DNA of 64,000 bases from Pseudomonas sp. DY-1 (GTDB lineage Bacteria > Pseudomonadota > Gammaproteobacteria > Pseudomonadales > Pseudomonadaceae), in contig NZ_CP032616.1 in NCBI RefSeq assembly GCF_003626975.1, forward strand, positions 5,680,001-5,744,000, written 5' to 3'. A model generated the notes under the pieces. The model worked only from the letters and a program-made list of their open reading frames with translations. It was not told the DNA's origin and made no database searches. Below are positions 36,813 to 46,821 of this stretch, piece after piece (the first letter of the stretch is position 1; every line of letters starts with the position of its first letter). Made by a program: the position numbers and the translations under genes.

Positions 36813-39800
36813 TGCAGGGCCTCCTTCTTGATCGCAGCCTTGCTCGCCTTGTCCTTGAACAGCGAGCAGACCAGCACGTAGAACAACGGCACCCAGAAGA
36901 TGGCCAGGACGGTCGCGGTGAGCATGCCGCCGATCACGCCGGTACCAATGGCGTGCTGGCTGCCGGAGCCGGCACCGTTGGAGATGGCCAGGGGCACCAC
37001 GCCGAGGATGAACGCCAGCGAGGTCATGATGATCGGGCGCAGGCGCATGCGGCAGGCTTCCACGGCGGCGTCGAACAGGCTCTTGCCCTGTTCGTGCAGC
37101 TCCTTGGCGAACTCGACGATGAGGATCGCGTTCTTCGCCGAGAGACCGATGGTGGTGAGCAGGCCCACCTGGAAGAACACGTCGTTGGACAGGCCACGCA
37201 TGCTGGTGAACATCAGTGCACCGATCACACCCAGCGGCACTACGAGCATCACCGAGAACGGAATCGACCAGCTCTCGTAGAGCGCCGCCAGGCAAAGGAA
37301 CACCACCAGCAACGACAACGCGTAGAGGGCCGGGGCCTGGGAGCCGGACAGGCGTTCCTCGTAGGAGAGACCGGTCCAGGAGTAGCCGACACCCGCCGGC
37401 AGCTGCTTGGCGATCTCTTCCACGGCGGCCATGGCTTCACCCGAGCTGTGGCCCGGAGCGGCCTCGCCGAGGATTTCCACCGCCGGCACGCCGTTGTAGC
37501 GGGCCAGCTTGGGCGCGCCGTAGGTCCATTCACCACTGGCGAAGGCGCTGAACGGCACCATCTGGCCCTGATCGTTGCGCACGAACCACTTGTTCAGGTC
37601 TTCCGGATTCATCCGTGCTTCGGGTTCGCCCTGCAGGTAGACCTTCTTCACCCGACCACGGTCGATGAAGTCGTTTACGTAGCTGGCACCCCAGGCGATG
37701 GATACGGTGTTGTTGATGTCGGACAGGGAAATCCCGTGGGCACGGGCCTTTTCGTCGTCGATCAGCAGCTGGTACTGGGGCTCGTCGCGCAGGCCGTTGG
37801 CGCGCACGCGGTTGAGTACCGGGTCCTTCGCCGCCAGTTCGAGGAACTGGTCACGGGCCGCGTTGAGCGCCTCATGGCCGACGCCGGCGCGGTCCTGCAG
37901 GAACAGGTTGAAGCCGGTGGCGTTGCCAAGCTCCATCACTGCCGGCGGGGCGAAGGCGAAGACCATCGCATCGCGGAAGCTGAAGAAGTGTTGCTGCGCA
38001 CGTTGGGCCAGGTCGAACACGCTCTGGCCTTCCGAAGTTCGCTCTTCCCACGGCTTGAGCATGATGAAGGCCATGCCCGAGCTCTGGCCGCGACCGGCGA
38101 AGTTGAAACCGGTGACGGTGAACACGGACTTCACGGTTTCCTTCTCGTTCTCCAGCAGGTATTCGCGCATCTGGTCCACGACCACCTGGGTACGCTCGGC
38201 GCTGGCGCCGGACGGCGTCTGCACCTGGGCGAAGAGCACGCCCTGGTCTTCCTCGGGGAGGAAGGCGGTAGGGATGCGGGTGAACAGCCAGCCCATGGCG
38301 ACCAGGATCACCACGTAGAGCATCAGGTAGGGCGCCTTGCGCTTGAGCACGCCACGCACGCCGCGCTCGTAGCTCTGCACACTGCGGTCGAAGCTGCGGT
38401 TGAACCAGCCGAAGAAGCCGCGCTTCTCATGGTGGCCCTTGGCGATGGGCTTGAGCAGGGTGGCGCACAGGGCCGGGGTGAAGATCAGTGCGACCAGCAC
38501 CGACAGGGCCATGGCCGAGACGATGGTGATGGAGAACTGTCGGTAGATCACGCCCGTGGAGCCACCGAAGAAGGCCATCGGCAGGAACACCGCCGAGAGC
38601 ACCAGGGCAATACCCACCAGCGCACCCTGGATCTGGCCCATGGATTTGCGCGTGGCTTCCAGCGGCGACAGGCCTTCCTCGGCCATCACCCGCTCGACGT
38701 TTTCCACCACCACGATGGCGTCATCCACCAGCAGGCCGATGGCGAGCACCATGGCGAACATGGTCAGGGTGTTGATGGTGAAACCGAACATCGCCAGCAC
38801 ACCGAAGGTGCCGAGCAGCACCACCGGCACCGCGAGGGTCGGGATGATGGTGGCGCGGAAGTTCTGCAGGAACAGGAACATCACCAGGAACACCAGGACG
38901 ATGGCTTCGCCCAAGGTGTGGATAACGCCCTCGATGGAGGCGGAAACCACCGGGGTGGTGTCATAGGGGAAGACCACTTTCATCCCGGCGGGGAAGAAGG
39001 GTTCCAGCTCCTTGATGGTGGCGCGGATAGCCTTGGCGGTATCCAGGGCGTTGGCGCCTGTAGCCAGCTTGATGGCCATGCCGGAGGCCGGTTTGCCGTT
39101 GAACTGGGCACTGATGCTGTAGTTCTCGCCGCCCAGTTCGATCTTCGCCACGTCCTGCAGGCGCACCTGGGAGCCGTCGCGGTTCACCTTCAGCAGGATG
39201 TTGCCGAACTGCTCGGGAGTCTGCAGGCGGGTCTTGCCGATGATGGTGGCGTTCAGCTGGGTCCCGGGGGAGGCGGGCAGGCCGCCGAGCTGGCCGGAGG
39301 AGATCTGTACGTTCTGCGCCTGGATGGCGGTCTTCACATCCACCGGCGTCAGCTGGTAGTTGTTCAGTCGTGCCGGGTCCAGCCAGATGCGCATGGCGTA
39401 CTGGGCGCCGAACACCTGGAAGTCACCCACGCCCTTGGTCCGCGAAATCGGGTCCTGGATGTTGGAGACGATGTAGTTGGCCAGGTCGTTCTTGTCCATG
39501 CTGCCGTCTTCGGACACGACGCCGATGACCAGCAGGAAGTTCTTCACCGCCTTGGTCACGCGGATGCCCTGCTGCTGCACTTCCTGCGGAAGCAGCGGGG
39601 TGGCCAGCTGGAGCTTGTTCTGCACCTGCACCTGGGCGATGTCAGGGTTGGTGCCCTGCTCGAAGGTGGCGGTGATGGTCATGCTGCCGTCGGAGTTGCT
39701 CTCCGAGGAGATGTAGCGCAGGCCGTCGATGCCATTGAGCTGCTGCTCGATGATCTGCACCACGGTGTCCTGCACCGTCTGCGCCGAGGCACCGGGGTAG

Positions 39801-39943
39801 CTGACCTGGATACCGACCGCAGGCGCGGCGATGCTGGGGTACTGGTTGATCGGCAACTTGAGGATGGACAGGCCGCCGGCGAGCATGATCACCAGCGCGA
39901 TCACCCAGGCGAAGATCGGGCGATCGATGAAGAATCTCGACAT
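36809..39943 (-). CDS. ttgB: RND-family inner-membrane multidrug efflux transporter, HAE1 type
   Basis: 1044 residues, the usual AcrB/MexB/TtgB length. It starts [20 protein letters not shown] with TM1, has two large periplasmic loops, and carries the TM4 proton-relay motif [19 protein letters not shown] (paired Asp). The second half reads [17 protein letters not shown]. Exports hydrophobic antibiotics, solvents and possibly pathway intermediates using the proton gradient. ATG at 39943 follows GAGGAG, 11 bp after the adaptor gene's stop. Close relationship to TtgB/MexB is inferred from the adaptor and regulator sequences. Confidence 0.95.
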   Translation of the reverse strand: MSRFFIDRPIFAWVIALVIMLAGGLSILKLPINQYPSIAAPAVGIQVSYPGASAQTVQDTVVQIIEQQLNGIDGLRYISSESNSDGSMTITATFEQGTNPDIAQVQVQNKLQLATPLLPQEVQQQGIRVTKAVKNFLLVIGVVSEDGSMDKNDLANYIVSNIQDPISRTKGVGDFQVFGAQYAMRIWLDPARLNNYQLTPVDVKTAIQAQNVQISSGQLGGLPASPGTQLNATIIGKTRLQTPEQFGNILLKVNRDGSQVRLQDVAKIELGGENYSISAQFNGKPASGMAIKLATGANALDTAKAIRATIKELEPFFPAGMKVVFPYDTTPVVSASIEGVIHTLGEAIVLVFLVMFLFLQNFRATIIPTLAVPVVLLGTFGVLAMFGFTINTLTMFAMVLAIGLLVDDAIVVVENVERVMAEEGLSPLEATRKSMGQIQGALVGIALVLSAVFLPMAFFGGSTGVIYRQFSITIVSAMALSVLVALIFTPALCATLLKPIAKGHHEKRGFFGWFNRSFDRSVQSYERGVRGVLKRKAPYLMLYVVILVAMGWLFTRIPTAFLPEEDQGVLFAQVQTPSGASAERTQVVVDQMREYLLENEKETVKSVFTVTGFNFAGRGQSSGMAFIMLKPWEERTSEGQSVFDLAQRAQQHFFSFRDAMVFAFAPPAVMELGNATGFNLFLQDRAGVGHEALNAARDQFLELAAKDPVLNRVRANGLRDEPQYQLLIDDEKARAHGISLSDINNTVSIAWGASYVNDFIDRGRVKKVYLQGEPEARMNPEDLNKWFVRNDQGQMVPFSAFASGEWTYGAPKLARYNGVPAVEILGEAAPGHSSGEAMAAVEEIAKQLPAGVGYSWTGLSYEERLSGSQAPALYALSLLVVFLCLAALYESWSIPFSVMLVVPLGVIGALMFTSMRGLSNDVFFQVGLLTTIGLSAKNAILIVEFAKELHEQGKSLFDAAVEACRMRLRPIIMTSLAFILGVVPLAISNGAGSGSQHAIGTGVIGGMLTATVLAIFWVPLFYVLVCSLFKDKASKAAIKKEALQ

Positions 39944-39954
39944 CTATGGGCTCC

Positions 39955-41097
39955 TCAGTGGCTCTTGGCCAGGTTGTCACCCGCGGGTTGCTGGGCAGCC
40001 ACGTTGGTCGCCGGCGCAGCATTCACTTCGACGCCCGGGCGCACGAACTGCAGGCCTTCGGTGATCAGGCGATCGCCGGGGTTGAGTCCATCGCTGACCA
40101 GCCAGCGGTCACCGACAGTGCGTTCGGCCTTGAGGTGGCGCAGTTCGACCTTGTTCTCGGCGTTCACCACCATGGCAGTGGCCTGTCCCTTGAGGTCGCG
40201 GGTCACGCCTTGCTGCGGCGCGAGGATGGCTTCCTGCTTCACCGCCGAGCCGAGGCGGGCGTGGACGAACATGCCAGGCAACAGGTTGTGCTCCGGGTTG
40301 GGGAAGACTGCGCGCAGGGTCACCGAGCCGGTACCTTCGTCCACCGAGACTTCGGAGAACTCCAGGCTGCCCTTGTGCGGGTACTCGCTGCCGTCTTCGA
40401 GCAGCAGGGACACCTTGGCGCCGCTGGCACCGGCCTTCTCCAGTTGGCCTTCGGCCATTTCCCGGCGCAGGCGCAGCAGGTCCTTGGTGGACTGGGTCAC
40501 GTCGACGTAGATCGGGTCGAGCTGCTGGATGGTGGCCATGGCCAGGGTCTGGCCATTGCTCACCAACGCGCCTTCAGTGACCGCCGAGCGGCCGACACGT
40601 CCGGAAATGGGGGCCAGCACCTTGGTGTAGCGCAAGTCGATCTTCGCCTTCTCCAGCGCAGCCTCGGCCTGCAGGCGAGCGGCCTGGGACTCGTCGTAGG
40701 CCTGCTTGCTCACGGCCTGGTCGCTGACCAGGTCCTTGTAACGATCCGCCAGGGACTGTGCCGAGGCGAGGCTCGCCTGGGCACTCTTGAAGGTGGCGGA
40801 GTAGACGGACGGGTCGATCTGATAGAGCTGCTGCCCGGCCTTGACCTCGCTGCCTTCGGTGAACAGGCGCTTCTGGATGATGCCGTCGACCTGCGGACGC
40901 ACTTCGGCGATGCGGTAGGCGCTCGTGCGGCCGGGGAGTTCGGTGGTCAGGGTGAAGCTCTGGGGCTGTAGGGTGACGACGCCGACCTTGGGCGTCTGGG
41001 CGGGCGGGGGAGCCGAGGCTTCCTGGCAGCCGGTCAGGGCGAGCGTGGCCAGTGCGATGGCGGAAACCAAGGCGGCAAAGGCTGGCTTCATGGGCAT
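39955..41097 (-). CDS. ttgA: RND efflux membrane-fusion adaptor lipoprotein
   Basis: 380 residues. Lipoprotein signal MPMKPAFAALVSAIALATL then ALTGC. The sequence resembles P. putida TtgA nearly block by block (FTLTTELPGRTSAYRIAEV, EGSEVKAGQQLYQIDPSVY, DLRYTKVLAPISGRVGRSA, QLDPIYVDVTQST, LLPGMFVHARL). The start at 41097 is chosen because TtgA begins at the same point (MQFKPAVTALV) and GAGG lies nine bases upstream; ATGs at 41112 and 41091 are alternatives. First gene of the operon, divergent from ttgR with a TtgR-like operator between. Confidence 0.93.
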   Translation of the reverse strand: MPMKPAFAALVSAIALATLALTGCQEASAPPPAQTPKVGVVTLQPQSFTLTTELPGRTSAYRIAEVRPQVDGIIQKRLFTEGSEVKAGQQLYQIDPSVYSATFKSAQASLASAQSLADRYKDLVSDQAVSKQAYDESQAARLQAEAALEKAKIDLRYTKVLAPISGRVGRSAVTEGALVSNGQTLAMATIQQLDPIYVDVTQSTKDLLRLRREMAEGQLEKAGASGAKVSLLLEDGSEYPHKGSLEFSEVSVDEGTGSVTLRAVFPNPEHNLLPGMFVHARLGSAVKQEAILAPQQGVTRDLKGQATAMVVNAENKVELRHLKAERTVGDRWLVSDGLNPGDRLITEGLQFVRPGVEVNAAPATNVAAQQPAGDNLAKSH

Positions 41098-41183
41098 CTG
41101 AAGGGACCTCATTTTTCTGGGGTTCAGCTTTCGGAAGGAAAGCTAGGCGCAGGGCAGGTTCTGGATTCTTGCGAAGGTGTATG

Positions 41184-41213
41184 AATATACTTACATGCGT
41201 GAATGTTTGTAAA
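41184..41213 (-). promoter_or_regulatory. ttgABC promoter overlapping a TtgR-type operator
   Basis: On the minus strand TTTACA (41208-41213) and TATATT (41184-41189) are separated by 18 bp. The intervening sequence contains AACATTCACGCATGTAAG, an inverted TTAC...GTAA element. It closely resembles the P. putida TtgR operator (remembered as TTTACAAACA...CATGAATGTAAG...TATATTC). The repressor bound here would block the promoter. Confidence 0.82.
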
Positions 41214-41300
41214 TTGAATCTTCTGTTGCCGATGTCAGAATTTATTACTGCGGTAAGAGGATTTTTCTTTTGTTAGCAATCAGATAGGTACCAGTGGCGA

Positions 41301-41942
41301 ATGGCCAGACGCACCAAAGAAGAAGCCGAAGAAACCCGCGTGCAGATACTCGACGCCACCGAGCGGGTATTTCACGAAAAGGGTGTTTCCCGCGCTTCGC
41401 TGGCGGAAATCGCTGCTGCTGCCGGTGTGAGTCGAGGCGCCATCTACTGGCACTTCGAGAACAAGAACGACCTGTTCCAGGCCATGCTCGAACGCATCCA
41501 CACGCCCCTGGAGCAACTCGCCCGCGCCAGTGAGAGCGAAGACGAACCCGACCCGCTGGGGCACATGCACCAGTTGCTGGTGCGCTTGCTCAAACGCGTG
41601 GAGCTGGACCCGCAGAGCCGGCGCATCCACGAGATCCTCCGTTTCAAGGTGGAATACACCGAGGAACTGGGCGACCTGCGCCAGCAGATGCAGGACCTCA
41701 GCGCGGAGTGTGACGAGCGGATCGCCAAGGCACTGCGCAACGCAGTGAGTCGAGGCCAGTTGCCCAGTGACCTGGACTGCCGCCGTGCCGCCGTCAGCGT
41801 GCATGCCTATATCGAAGGCATCCAGACCAACTGGCTGTTGGTGCCCAACGGCTATTCCCTGGCGGACGAGGCGGAAAGCCTGGTTAACAGCCTGATGGAC
41901 ATGCTGACTTTCAGCCCGGCGCTGCGGGTCAGAAGCGCCTGA
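41301..41942 (+). CDS. ttgR: TetR-family repressor of the efflux operon
   Basis: 213 residues. The N-terminal TetR helix-turn-helix reads MARRTKEEAEETRVQILDAT and then SLAEIAAAAGVSRGAIYWHF, very like TtgR (MVRRTKEEAQETR... GVTRGAIYWHF). The C-terminal ligand domain shares RASESEDEPDPLG with TtgR. It is expected to dimerise on the 41184-41213 operator and to release it when hydrophobic effectors bind. Divergent from ttgABC; its own ribosome site is weak. Shared effectors with the catabolic cluster are possible but not shown. Confidence 0.92.
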   Translation: MARRTKEEAEETRVQILDATERVFHEKGVSRASLAEIAAAAGVSRGAIYWHFENKNDLFQAMLERIHTPLEQLARASESEDEPDPLGHMHQLLVRLLKRVELDPQSRRIHEILRFKVEYTEELGDLRQQMQDLSAECDERIAKALRNAVSRGQLPSDLDCRRAAVSVHAYIEGIQTNWLLVPNGYSLADEAESLVNSLMDMLTFSPALRVRSA

Positions 41943-42287
41943 AATCTCGCCTTTACCCTTCTGTGTCATTTATCCGGCGCCAGTTTCGCTTTCCTGGCGT
42001 CTTCTTCGCCCCTCCGCACTTTCCCCAAAAGTGGGCAAAGCCGCTCTAGAACAAGGCTTTCGACCTTGATGAGAAGCGCTCTCGCCAGAGTGCCCCATGT
42101 CGTCGGTCGGGGTTAATCCCGCAACCGTCCGGCAGGAGGGGTTCCAGGCTGGCGGTGCGTCAGAGTCTTGGCTAAGGATGTGTGTAGGCTTCTGTGGGGG
42201 CAGCGCCGTTTTCGCTCCAGGGGCTCGAACTATAAAAAGGCGGCCGCACCAGGGCCGAACCCATCACTCCTTCAATGGAGCGCCGAG
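41943..42287. other. 345-bp gap before the type I secretion operon
   Basis: Contains the ttgR 3' end, a partial palindrome CACTTTCCCCAAAAGTG (42019-42035) and, nearer the secretion genes, a TATAAA hexamer at 42231-42236 that could be a -10 (no clear -35). No RTX substrate, small gene or conserved RNA was recognised. Confidence 0.45.
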
Positions 42288-44024
42288 ATGAAGAATTTCT
42301 CGCAGCCCCGTACAGAACTGTCCGAAGCCCTGAATCGCCTGCGCCACACTTTCTATGTGATCGGCGGGTTCAGCGGCGTCATCAACCTGATGATGCTGGC
42401 GCCGGCGCTCTACATGCTGCAGGTCTACGACCGTGTGCTGGCGAGCAGCAACATCACTACCCTGGTGATGCTGACGGTGCTGATGCTCGGGCTCTACGTG
42501 CTCATGTCATTGCTGGAAGTGGTGCGTTCGACCGTGCTCATCCGCCTTGGCAACCGGCTGGACATGAGTCTGAACAAGCGCATCTTCAACGCCTCCTTCG
42601 AACGCAACCTGCGCCGCGCCGGTGGCAATCCGGCCCAGGCTCTCCAGGACCTGTCCCAGGTTCGCCAATTCCTTACCGGCAATGGCCTGTTCGCTTTCTT
42701 CGATGCGCCCTGGACGCCCATCTACCTGCTGGTGATCTTCCTCGTGCACCCCTTGCTGGGCATCGTCACCCTGGTCGGCTCGGTCATTCTCTTCGGCCTG
42801 GCGCTGCTCACCGAGGTGGTCACCCGTGGCCCGTTGATGGAAGCCAACCAGGCCTCGATGGCCTCCGGTTCCTTCGCCAACAACAACCTGCGCAATACCG
42901 AGGTGATCGAGGCGATGGGCATGCTGCCGGCGATCCGCGAGCGCTGGTACAGCAGCCATCAGCGCATCCTGGAGAAGCAGACTCTGGCCTCGGACCGCGC
43001 CGCCTATATCAACGGTGCCAGCCGCTTCGTGCGGATCACCCTGCAGTCGCTGATCCTGGGCGCCGGCGCGCTGTTGGCGATCAAGGGCGAGATCACCGCG
43101 GGGATGATGATCGCCAGTTCGGTGCTTAGCGGTCGCGCCATGGCACCGGTGGAGCAGGCCATCGGCGTATGGAAGCAGTTGCTCTCCGCTCGCGCCTCCT
43201 GGGAGCGGCTGTCCAAGCTGCTGGCGGACTTCCCTGCCCGCAAGGACGCCATGGCACTGCCCAAACCCATGGGTGCGCTGTCGGTGGAACAGGCCATGTC
43301 CACGGCGCCCGGCGGCACCACCACCATCTTGCGTGGGGTCAATTTCGGCCTGGCTCCGGGTGAAGCGCTCGGCATCATCGGCCCGTCGGCCGCCGGCAAA
43401 TCGACCCTGGCCCGGTTGCTGGTTGGTGTCTGGCCGGCGCAAGCGGGGACGGTGCGCCTGGACGGTGCCGATATCTTCCAGTGGAACAAGGCAGAGCTTG
43501 GTCCCTGGATCGGCTACCTGCCTCAGGATGTGGAATTGTTCGAGGGCACCATTGCCGACAACATCGCCCGTTTCGGCGAGGTGAACAGCGAAGAGGTGAT
43601 CCTGGCGGCCAAGCGTGCCGGGGTACACGAGATGATCCTGCGCTTCGACAAGGGTTACGACACGACCCTTGGCCTCGACGGCAGCCCGCTCTCCGGCGGA
43701 CAGAAGCAGCGCATCGCCCTGGCCCGGGCCATTTATGGCGATCCGTCGATGATCGTGCTCGACGAGCCCAACGCCAACCTCGACGACGTGGGCGAAGCAG
43801 CGCTGGTTGAAGCCATCCTCGACCTGAAGAAGCGCGGCAAGACGCTGATCCTGATTTCCCATCGCCCCAGCGTGCTCAGCACGGTGGACAAGGTCCTGCT
43901 GCTGCGCGACGGCGGCATGCAGATGTTCGGTCCTCGTGACGAGGTCTTCTCAGCACTGCGCCAGGCCAGCGTCATGCCCTCCGTGGGCACGCCAAACCTC
44001 GCGTCCATGCGCGCCAAGGAGTAA
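42288..44024 (+). CDS. Type I secretion ABC transporter (AprD/PrtD type)
   Basis: 578 residues: N-terminal exporter membrane domain with about six TM helices (FSGVINLMMLAPALYMLQVYDRVL is the family start, given here in part) and a C-terminal ATPase with Walker A GPSAAGKST, signature LSGGQKQR and Walker B MIVLDEPNANLD. There is no N-terminal C39 or C39-like peptidase domain, so it belongs to the protease/haem-protein exporter branch (AprD, PrtD, HasD) rather than LapB. ATG at 42288 follows GGAG; the upstream extension is excluded. First of three tightly linked genes, six bp before the adaptor gene. No substrate gene is in the window. Confidence 0.92.
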   Translation: MKNFSQPRTELSEALNRLRHTFYVIGGFSGVINLMMLAPALYMLQVYDRVLASSNITTLVMLTVLMLGLYVLMSLLEVVRSTVLIRLGNRLDMSLNKRIFNASFERNLRRAGGNPAQALQDLSQVRQFLTGNGLFAFFDAPWTPIYLLVIFLVHPLLGIVTLVGSVILFGLALLTEVVTRGPLMEANQASMASGSFANNNLRNTEVIEAMGMLPAIRERWYSSHQRILEKQTLASDRAAYINGASRFVRITLQSLILGAGALLAIKGEITAGMMIASSVLSGRAMAPVEQAIGVWKQLLSARASWERLSKLLADFPARKDAMALPKPMGALSVEQAMSTAPGGTTTILRGVNFGLAPGEALGIIGPSAAGKSTLARLLVGVWPAQAGTVRLDGADIFQWNKAELGPWIGYLPQDVELFEGTIADNIARFGEVNSEEVILAAKRAGVHEMILRFDKGYDTTLGLDGSPLSGGQKQRIALARAIYGDPSMIVLDEPNANLDDVGEAALVEAILDLKKRGKTLILISHRPSVLSTVDKVLLLRDGGMQMFGPRDEVFSALRQASVMPSVGTPNLASMRAKE

Positions 44025-44030
44025 TCGATC

Positions 44031-45374
44031 ATGCAAGCGGCAAGCGAAAGCAAGGCCCTGGTACCGGTCGAACAACCGACACAGGTGGACATGGATGACA
44101 GTCGACCGGCCCGTTGGGGTGTCTGGATGGTGCTGGCCGGATTCGGCGGCTTCCTGGTGTGGGCCGTGCTGGCCCCGCTGGACGCCGGCGTCGTGGCCAA
44201 CGCCACGGTCAACGTCACCAATGCGCGCAAGACGGTACAGCACCTCACCGGCGGCGAGGTGGACGCCATCCTCGTGCGCGAAGGCGACAAGGTGCGCGCC
44301 GGCCAGGAACTGGTGCGCCTGGACCCGACCCAGGCGATCGCCGAGCAGGGCGCCCTGAGCTCCCAGTACATCGTCGCCAAGACCGTGGAAGATCGCCTGG
44401 TCTCTGAGCGCGATGGCGCCGACACCGTGACCTTCGCCCCGGAACTGCTGGAGCGCTACGCCGGCGACCCACGCCTGATGGAATCCATCGCTCTGCAGCA
44501 GCGGCTGTTCCAGACCCGGCGCAGGGCGCTGCTGGGTGAGATCGGCATCCTCCACGAGAACCTCAACGGTGCCGAAGAGCAGCTCAAGGGCCTGCGCCAG
44601 GTCCAGGCCACCCGTGCCAGTCAGTCGAGCCTGCTGGGTCAGGAGCTGGAAGGTGTGCGCAGCCTGGCCGCCGAAGGTTACATCCCGCGCAACCGCATGC
44701 TCGAATTGGAACGCAATGCTTCGGAGCTGAATGGCTCCATGGCGCAGAACATTGCCGACATCGGTCGCACCCGGAACCAGATCGCCGAACTCAAGCTGCG
44801 CATCCTCCAACGCGAGCAGGACTTCCAGAAGGAAGTGGAATCCCAGCTGACCGACGTGCAGAAGGAAGCCACCTCCCTGGGCGAGCGCCTGCGTTCGGTG
44901 GACTACCAGGTGGAAAACACGGTTATCCGTTCGCCCATCGACGGCATCGTCCTGGGCCTGGACATCGCCACCGTGGGGGGCATCATTCAACCCGGTGCGC
45001 GGATCATGGACGTGATACCGGACAAGGAACCCCTGCAGGTGGACGCCCAGGTACCGGTGCAGGCCATCGACAAGATGGTGCCGGGGCTTGCGGTGGACAT
45101 CACCTTCCCGGCCTTCAACCACGCGCAGACCCCGAACATTCCAGGACGGGTAATGACAGTCGCCGCTGACCGTCTGGTGGACGAAGCCAGCAAACAGCCC
45201 TATTACTTGACCCAGGTGGAAGTGACCGAAGAGGGCATGCGGATGCTTGGGCCAAACAATATCCGGGCAGGCATGCCGGCCACCGTGACCATCAAGACCG
45301 GTGAACGCAGCCTGATGAGTTACCTGATGAAACCGCTGCTGGGTCGTGTCGGAAGCGCATTCAAGGAGCAGTGA
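44031..45374 (+). CDS. Type I secretion membrane-fusion protein (AprE/PrtE, HlyD family)
   Basis: 447 residues with one N-terminal TM segment (GVWMVLAGFGGFLVWAVLAP), the lipoyl/barrel motif GGEVDAILVREGDKVRAGQ (given in part), a long coiled-coil hairpin (about residues 150-290) and the HlyD C-terminal signature DGIVLGLDIATVGGIIQPG. It bridges the ABC exporter and the outer-membrane channel. ATG follows AAGGAGT at suitable spacing. One base separates its stop from the next start codon region. Confidence 0.92.
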   Translation: MQAASESKALVPVEQPTQVDMDDSRPARWGVWMVLAGFGGFLVWAVLAPLDAGVVANATVNVTNARKTVQHLTGGEVDAILVREGDKVRAGQELVRLDPTQAIAEQGALSSQYIVAKTVEDRLVSERDGADTVTFAPELLERYAGDPRLMESIALQQRLFQTRRRALLGEIGILHENLNGAEEQLKGLRQVQATRASQSSLLGQELEGVRSLAAEGYIPRNRMLELERNASELNGSMAQNIADIGRTRNQIAELKLRILQREQDFQKEVESQLTDVQKEATSLGERLRSVDYQVENTVIRSPIDGIVLGLDIATVGGIIQPGARIMDVIPDKEPLQVDAQVPVQAIDKMVPGLAVDITFPAFNHAQTPNIPGRVMTVAADRLVDEASKQPYYLTQVEVTEEGMRMLGPNNIRAGMPATVTIKTGERSLMSYLMKPLLGRVGSAFKEQ

Positions 45375-45375
45375 A

Positions 45376-46734
45376 ATGAGAGCCCGGATGGCCATTGCCG
45401 GTTTGCTCGGAGCCGTCGCCATGCCCGCGACGGCCATGGACCTCAGCGAAGCCTGGGGCGTCTACCAGACCCAGGGACCGACCTATCTGGCATCGGTGCA
45501 TGAACGCCAGGCCGGCCAGGAATACAAGGAACTGGGCAAGGCCGGCCTGCTGCCGAACATCAGCAGTACCGCCTACTGGAAACGGGTGGACGGCACCAGC
45601 GAGCAGGACAACTTCCTGGGCAACTCCGTGGAGAGCGACCTGGAGTACGACTCAAAGGGGGCGGTGGTGGAGTTGCGCCAACCGTTGTTCAACAAGCAGC
45701 GGATGGCCGAGTACCGCCAGGGCAAGCAACGCACCCTGTTCAGTGATGCGGTGTTCGACGCCAAGACCCAGGAATCGGCGGTCAGCCTGGCCGCCCGTTA
45801 TTTCGCCGTGCTGCTGGCGCTGGAAACCATCGATCTGGCCGAGGTCAAGCTGAAGAACCTGGAGAACCAGGTGAAGGCCGCCAAGCGACGTTTCGAACTG
45901 GGCGACGGTACCGTGATCGACGTCGACCAGGCCTCTGCCAGACGCGACCTGGCCAAGGCCGAGCTGATCGAGGCGGAAGACAACCTGCTGGTGGCGCGAC
46001 GCCTGCTGCAGGAGCTGCTTGGCGTGCTGCCAGAGGATATGTCCACCCTGCGTACCGAGTTCCCCACGCCGCCGCTGGAGCCACCGACCCTGCAGGACTG
46101 GATCAACGATGCGCGGGCCAACAACCCAACCATCATCGCCCGCAGCCGTAGCCTGGATATCGCGGTCGACGAGGTGGATCGGGCCAAAGCGGGACATTGG
46201 CCGACCCTGGATTTCGTCGCCGCCTACAACGATACGGAAAGCGACTCGGTTTCGACCCAGAACCAGGCCAACAAATACGGTTCGGTCGGGGTGGAGTTAC
46301 GTATCCCGATCTTTACCGGCGGCGCCACCAGCGCCCAGGTGCGCCAGGCTTCGGCTAACCGCGAGCTGGCCAACGACCAGCTGAACTCCAGCCGCGAGGA
46401 AGTGCTGTCCGGAACTACCCGCGAGTTCCGTGGGGTACAGAGTGGCGAGCAACGGGTACGCGCCCTGGAGACCGCGGTGGTGTCCAGCGAGCGGGCCCAG
46501 GAGTCCGCACGCAAGGGCTTCCAGGCCGGTACCAGTACCAACCTGGACATCCTCAATGCCGAGGAACAGGCCTTCATCGCCCGTCGGGACCTGCTGGAGG
46601 CCAAGCTGCGCTATTTGCTGTCGCGCTTGCGCCTGGCGGCGTCGGTGGGGTCGCTGGGCGAGGACGATATCCAGCAGGCCAATGCCTATCTGGGCCCGGC
46701 TATTCCGGTGCATCCGACCGTTCCAAGCGAGTAA
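45376..46734 (+). CDS. TolC-family outer-membrane channel of the type I system (AprF/PrtF type)
   Basis: 452 residues with a signal peptide (MRARMAIAGLLGAVAMPATA) and two TolC/OEP repeats (LAARYFAVLLALETIDLAEVK and the C-terminal QAGTSTNLDILNAEEQAF). It forms the trimeric outer-membrane tunnel. ATG at 45376 is preceded by AGGAG inside the adaptor gene's end. The operon finishes at a TAGCCCGGATG-type inverted repeat and converges on metR. Confidence 0.92.
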   Translation: MRARMAIAGLLGAVAMPATAMDLSEAWGVYQTQGPTYLASVHERQAGQEYKELGKAGLLPNISSTAYWKRVDGTSEQDNFLGNSVESDLEYDSKGAVVELRQPLFNKQRMAEYRQGKQRTLFSDAVFDAKTQESAVSLAARYFAVLLALETIDLAEVKLKNLENQVKAAKRRFELGDGTVIDVDQASARRDLAKAELIEAEDNLLVARRLLQELLGVLPEDMSTLRTEFPTPPLEPPTLQDWINDARANNPTIIARSRSLDIAVDEVDRAKAGHWPTLDFVAAYNDTESDSVSTQNQANKYGSVGVELRIPIFTGGATSAQVRQASANRELANDQLNSSREEVLSGTTREFRGVQSGEQRVRALETAVVSSERAQESARKGFQAGTSTNLDILNAEEQAFIARRDLLEAKLRYLLSRLRLAASVGSLGEDDIQQANAYLGPAIPVHPTVPSE

Positions 46735-46736
46735 CA

Positions 46737-46795
46737 CATAGCCCGGATGCAATCCGGGGAAACCGGGCGGGGTGCCCGGATTTCATCCGGGCTAT
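46737..46795. repeat. TAGCCCGGATG inverted repeat at the secretion operon/metR junction
   Basis: Outer arms CATAGCCCGGATG and CATCCGGGCTATG, with inner CCGGGGAAACCGGGCGGGGTGCCCGG stems given in part. This is a family distinct from the GTAGGAGC repeats; its position between convergent genes suggests a bidirectional 3' structure. Confidence 0.8.
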
Positions 46796-46821
46796 GGCTT
46801 GAAAGACCTCAATCTCACTCA

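Noticed and set aside
36617..40510. Very long open frame (about 1297 codons) antisense to ttgB/ttgC
   Set aside because: High-GC shadow: the opposite strand encodes an RND pump with full motifs, and the antisense translation is His/Gly/Glu-rich with no domain.
33583..46734. LapG and the type I exporter as parts of one adhesin system
   Set aside because: The exporter lacks the C39-like domain of LapB, no giant adhesin or lapD is present, and the two loci are separated by the efflux operon.
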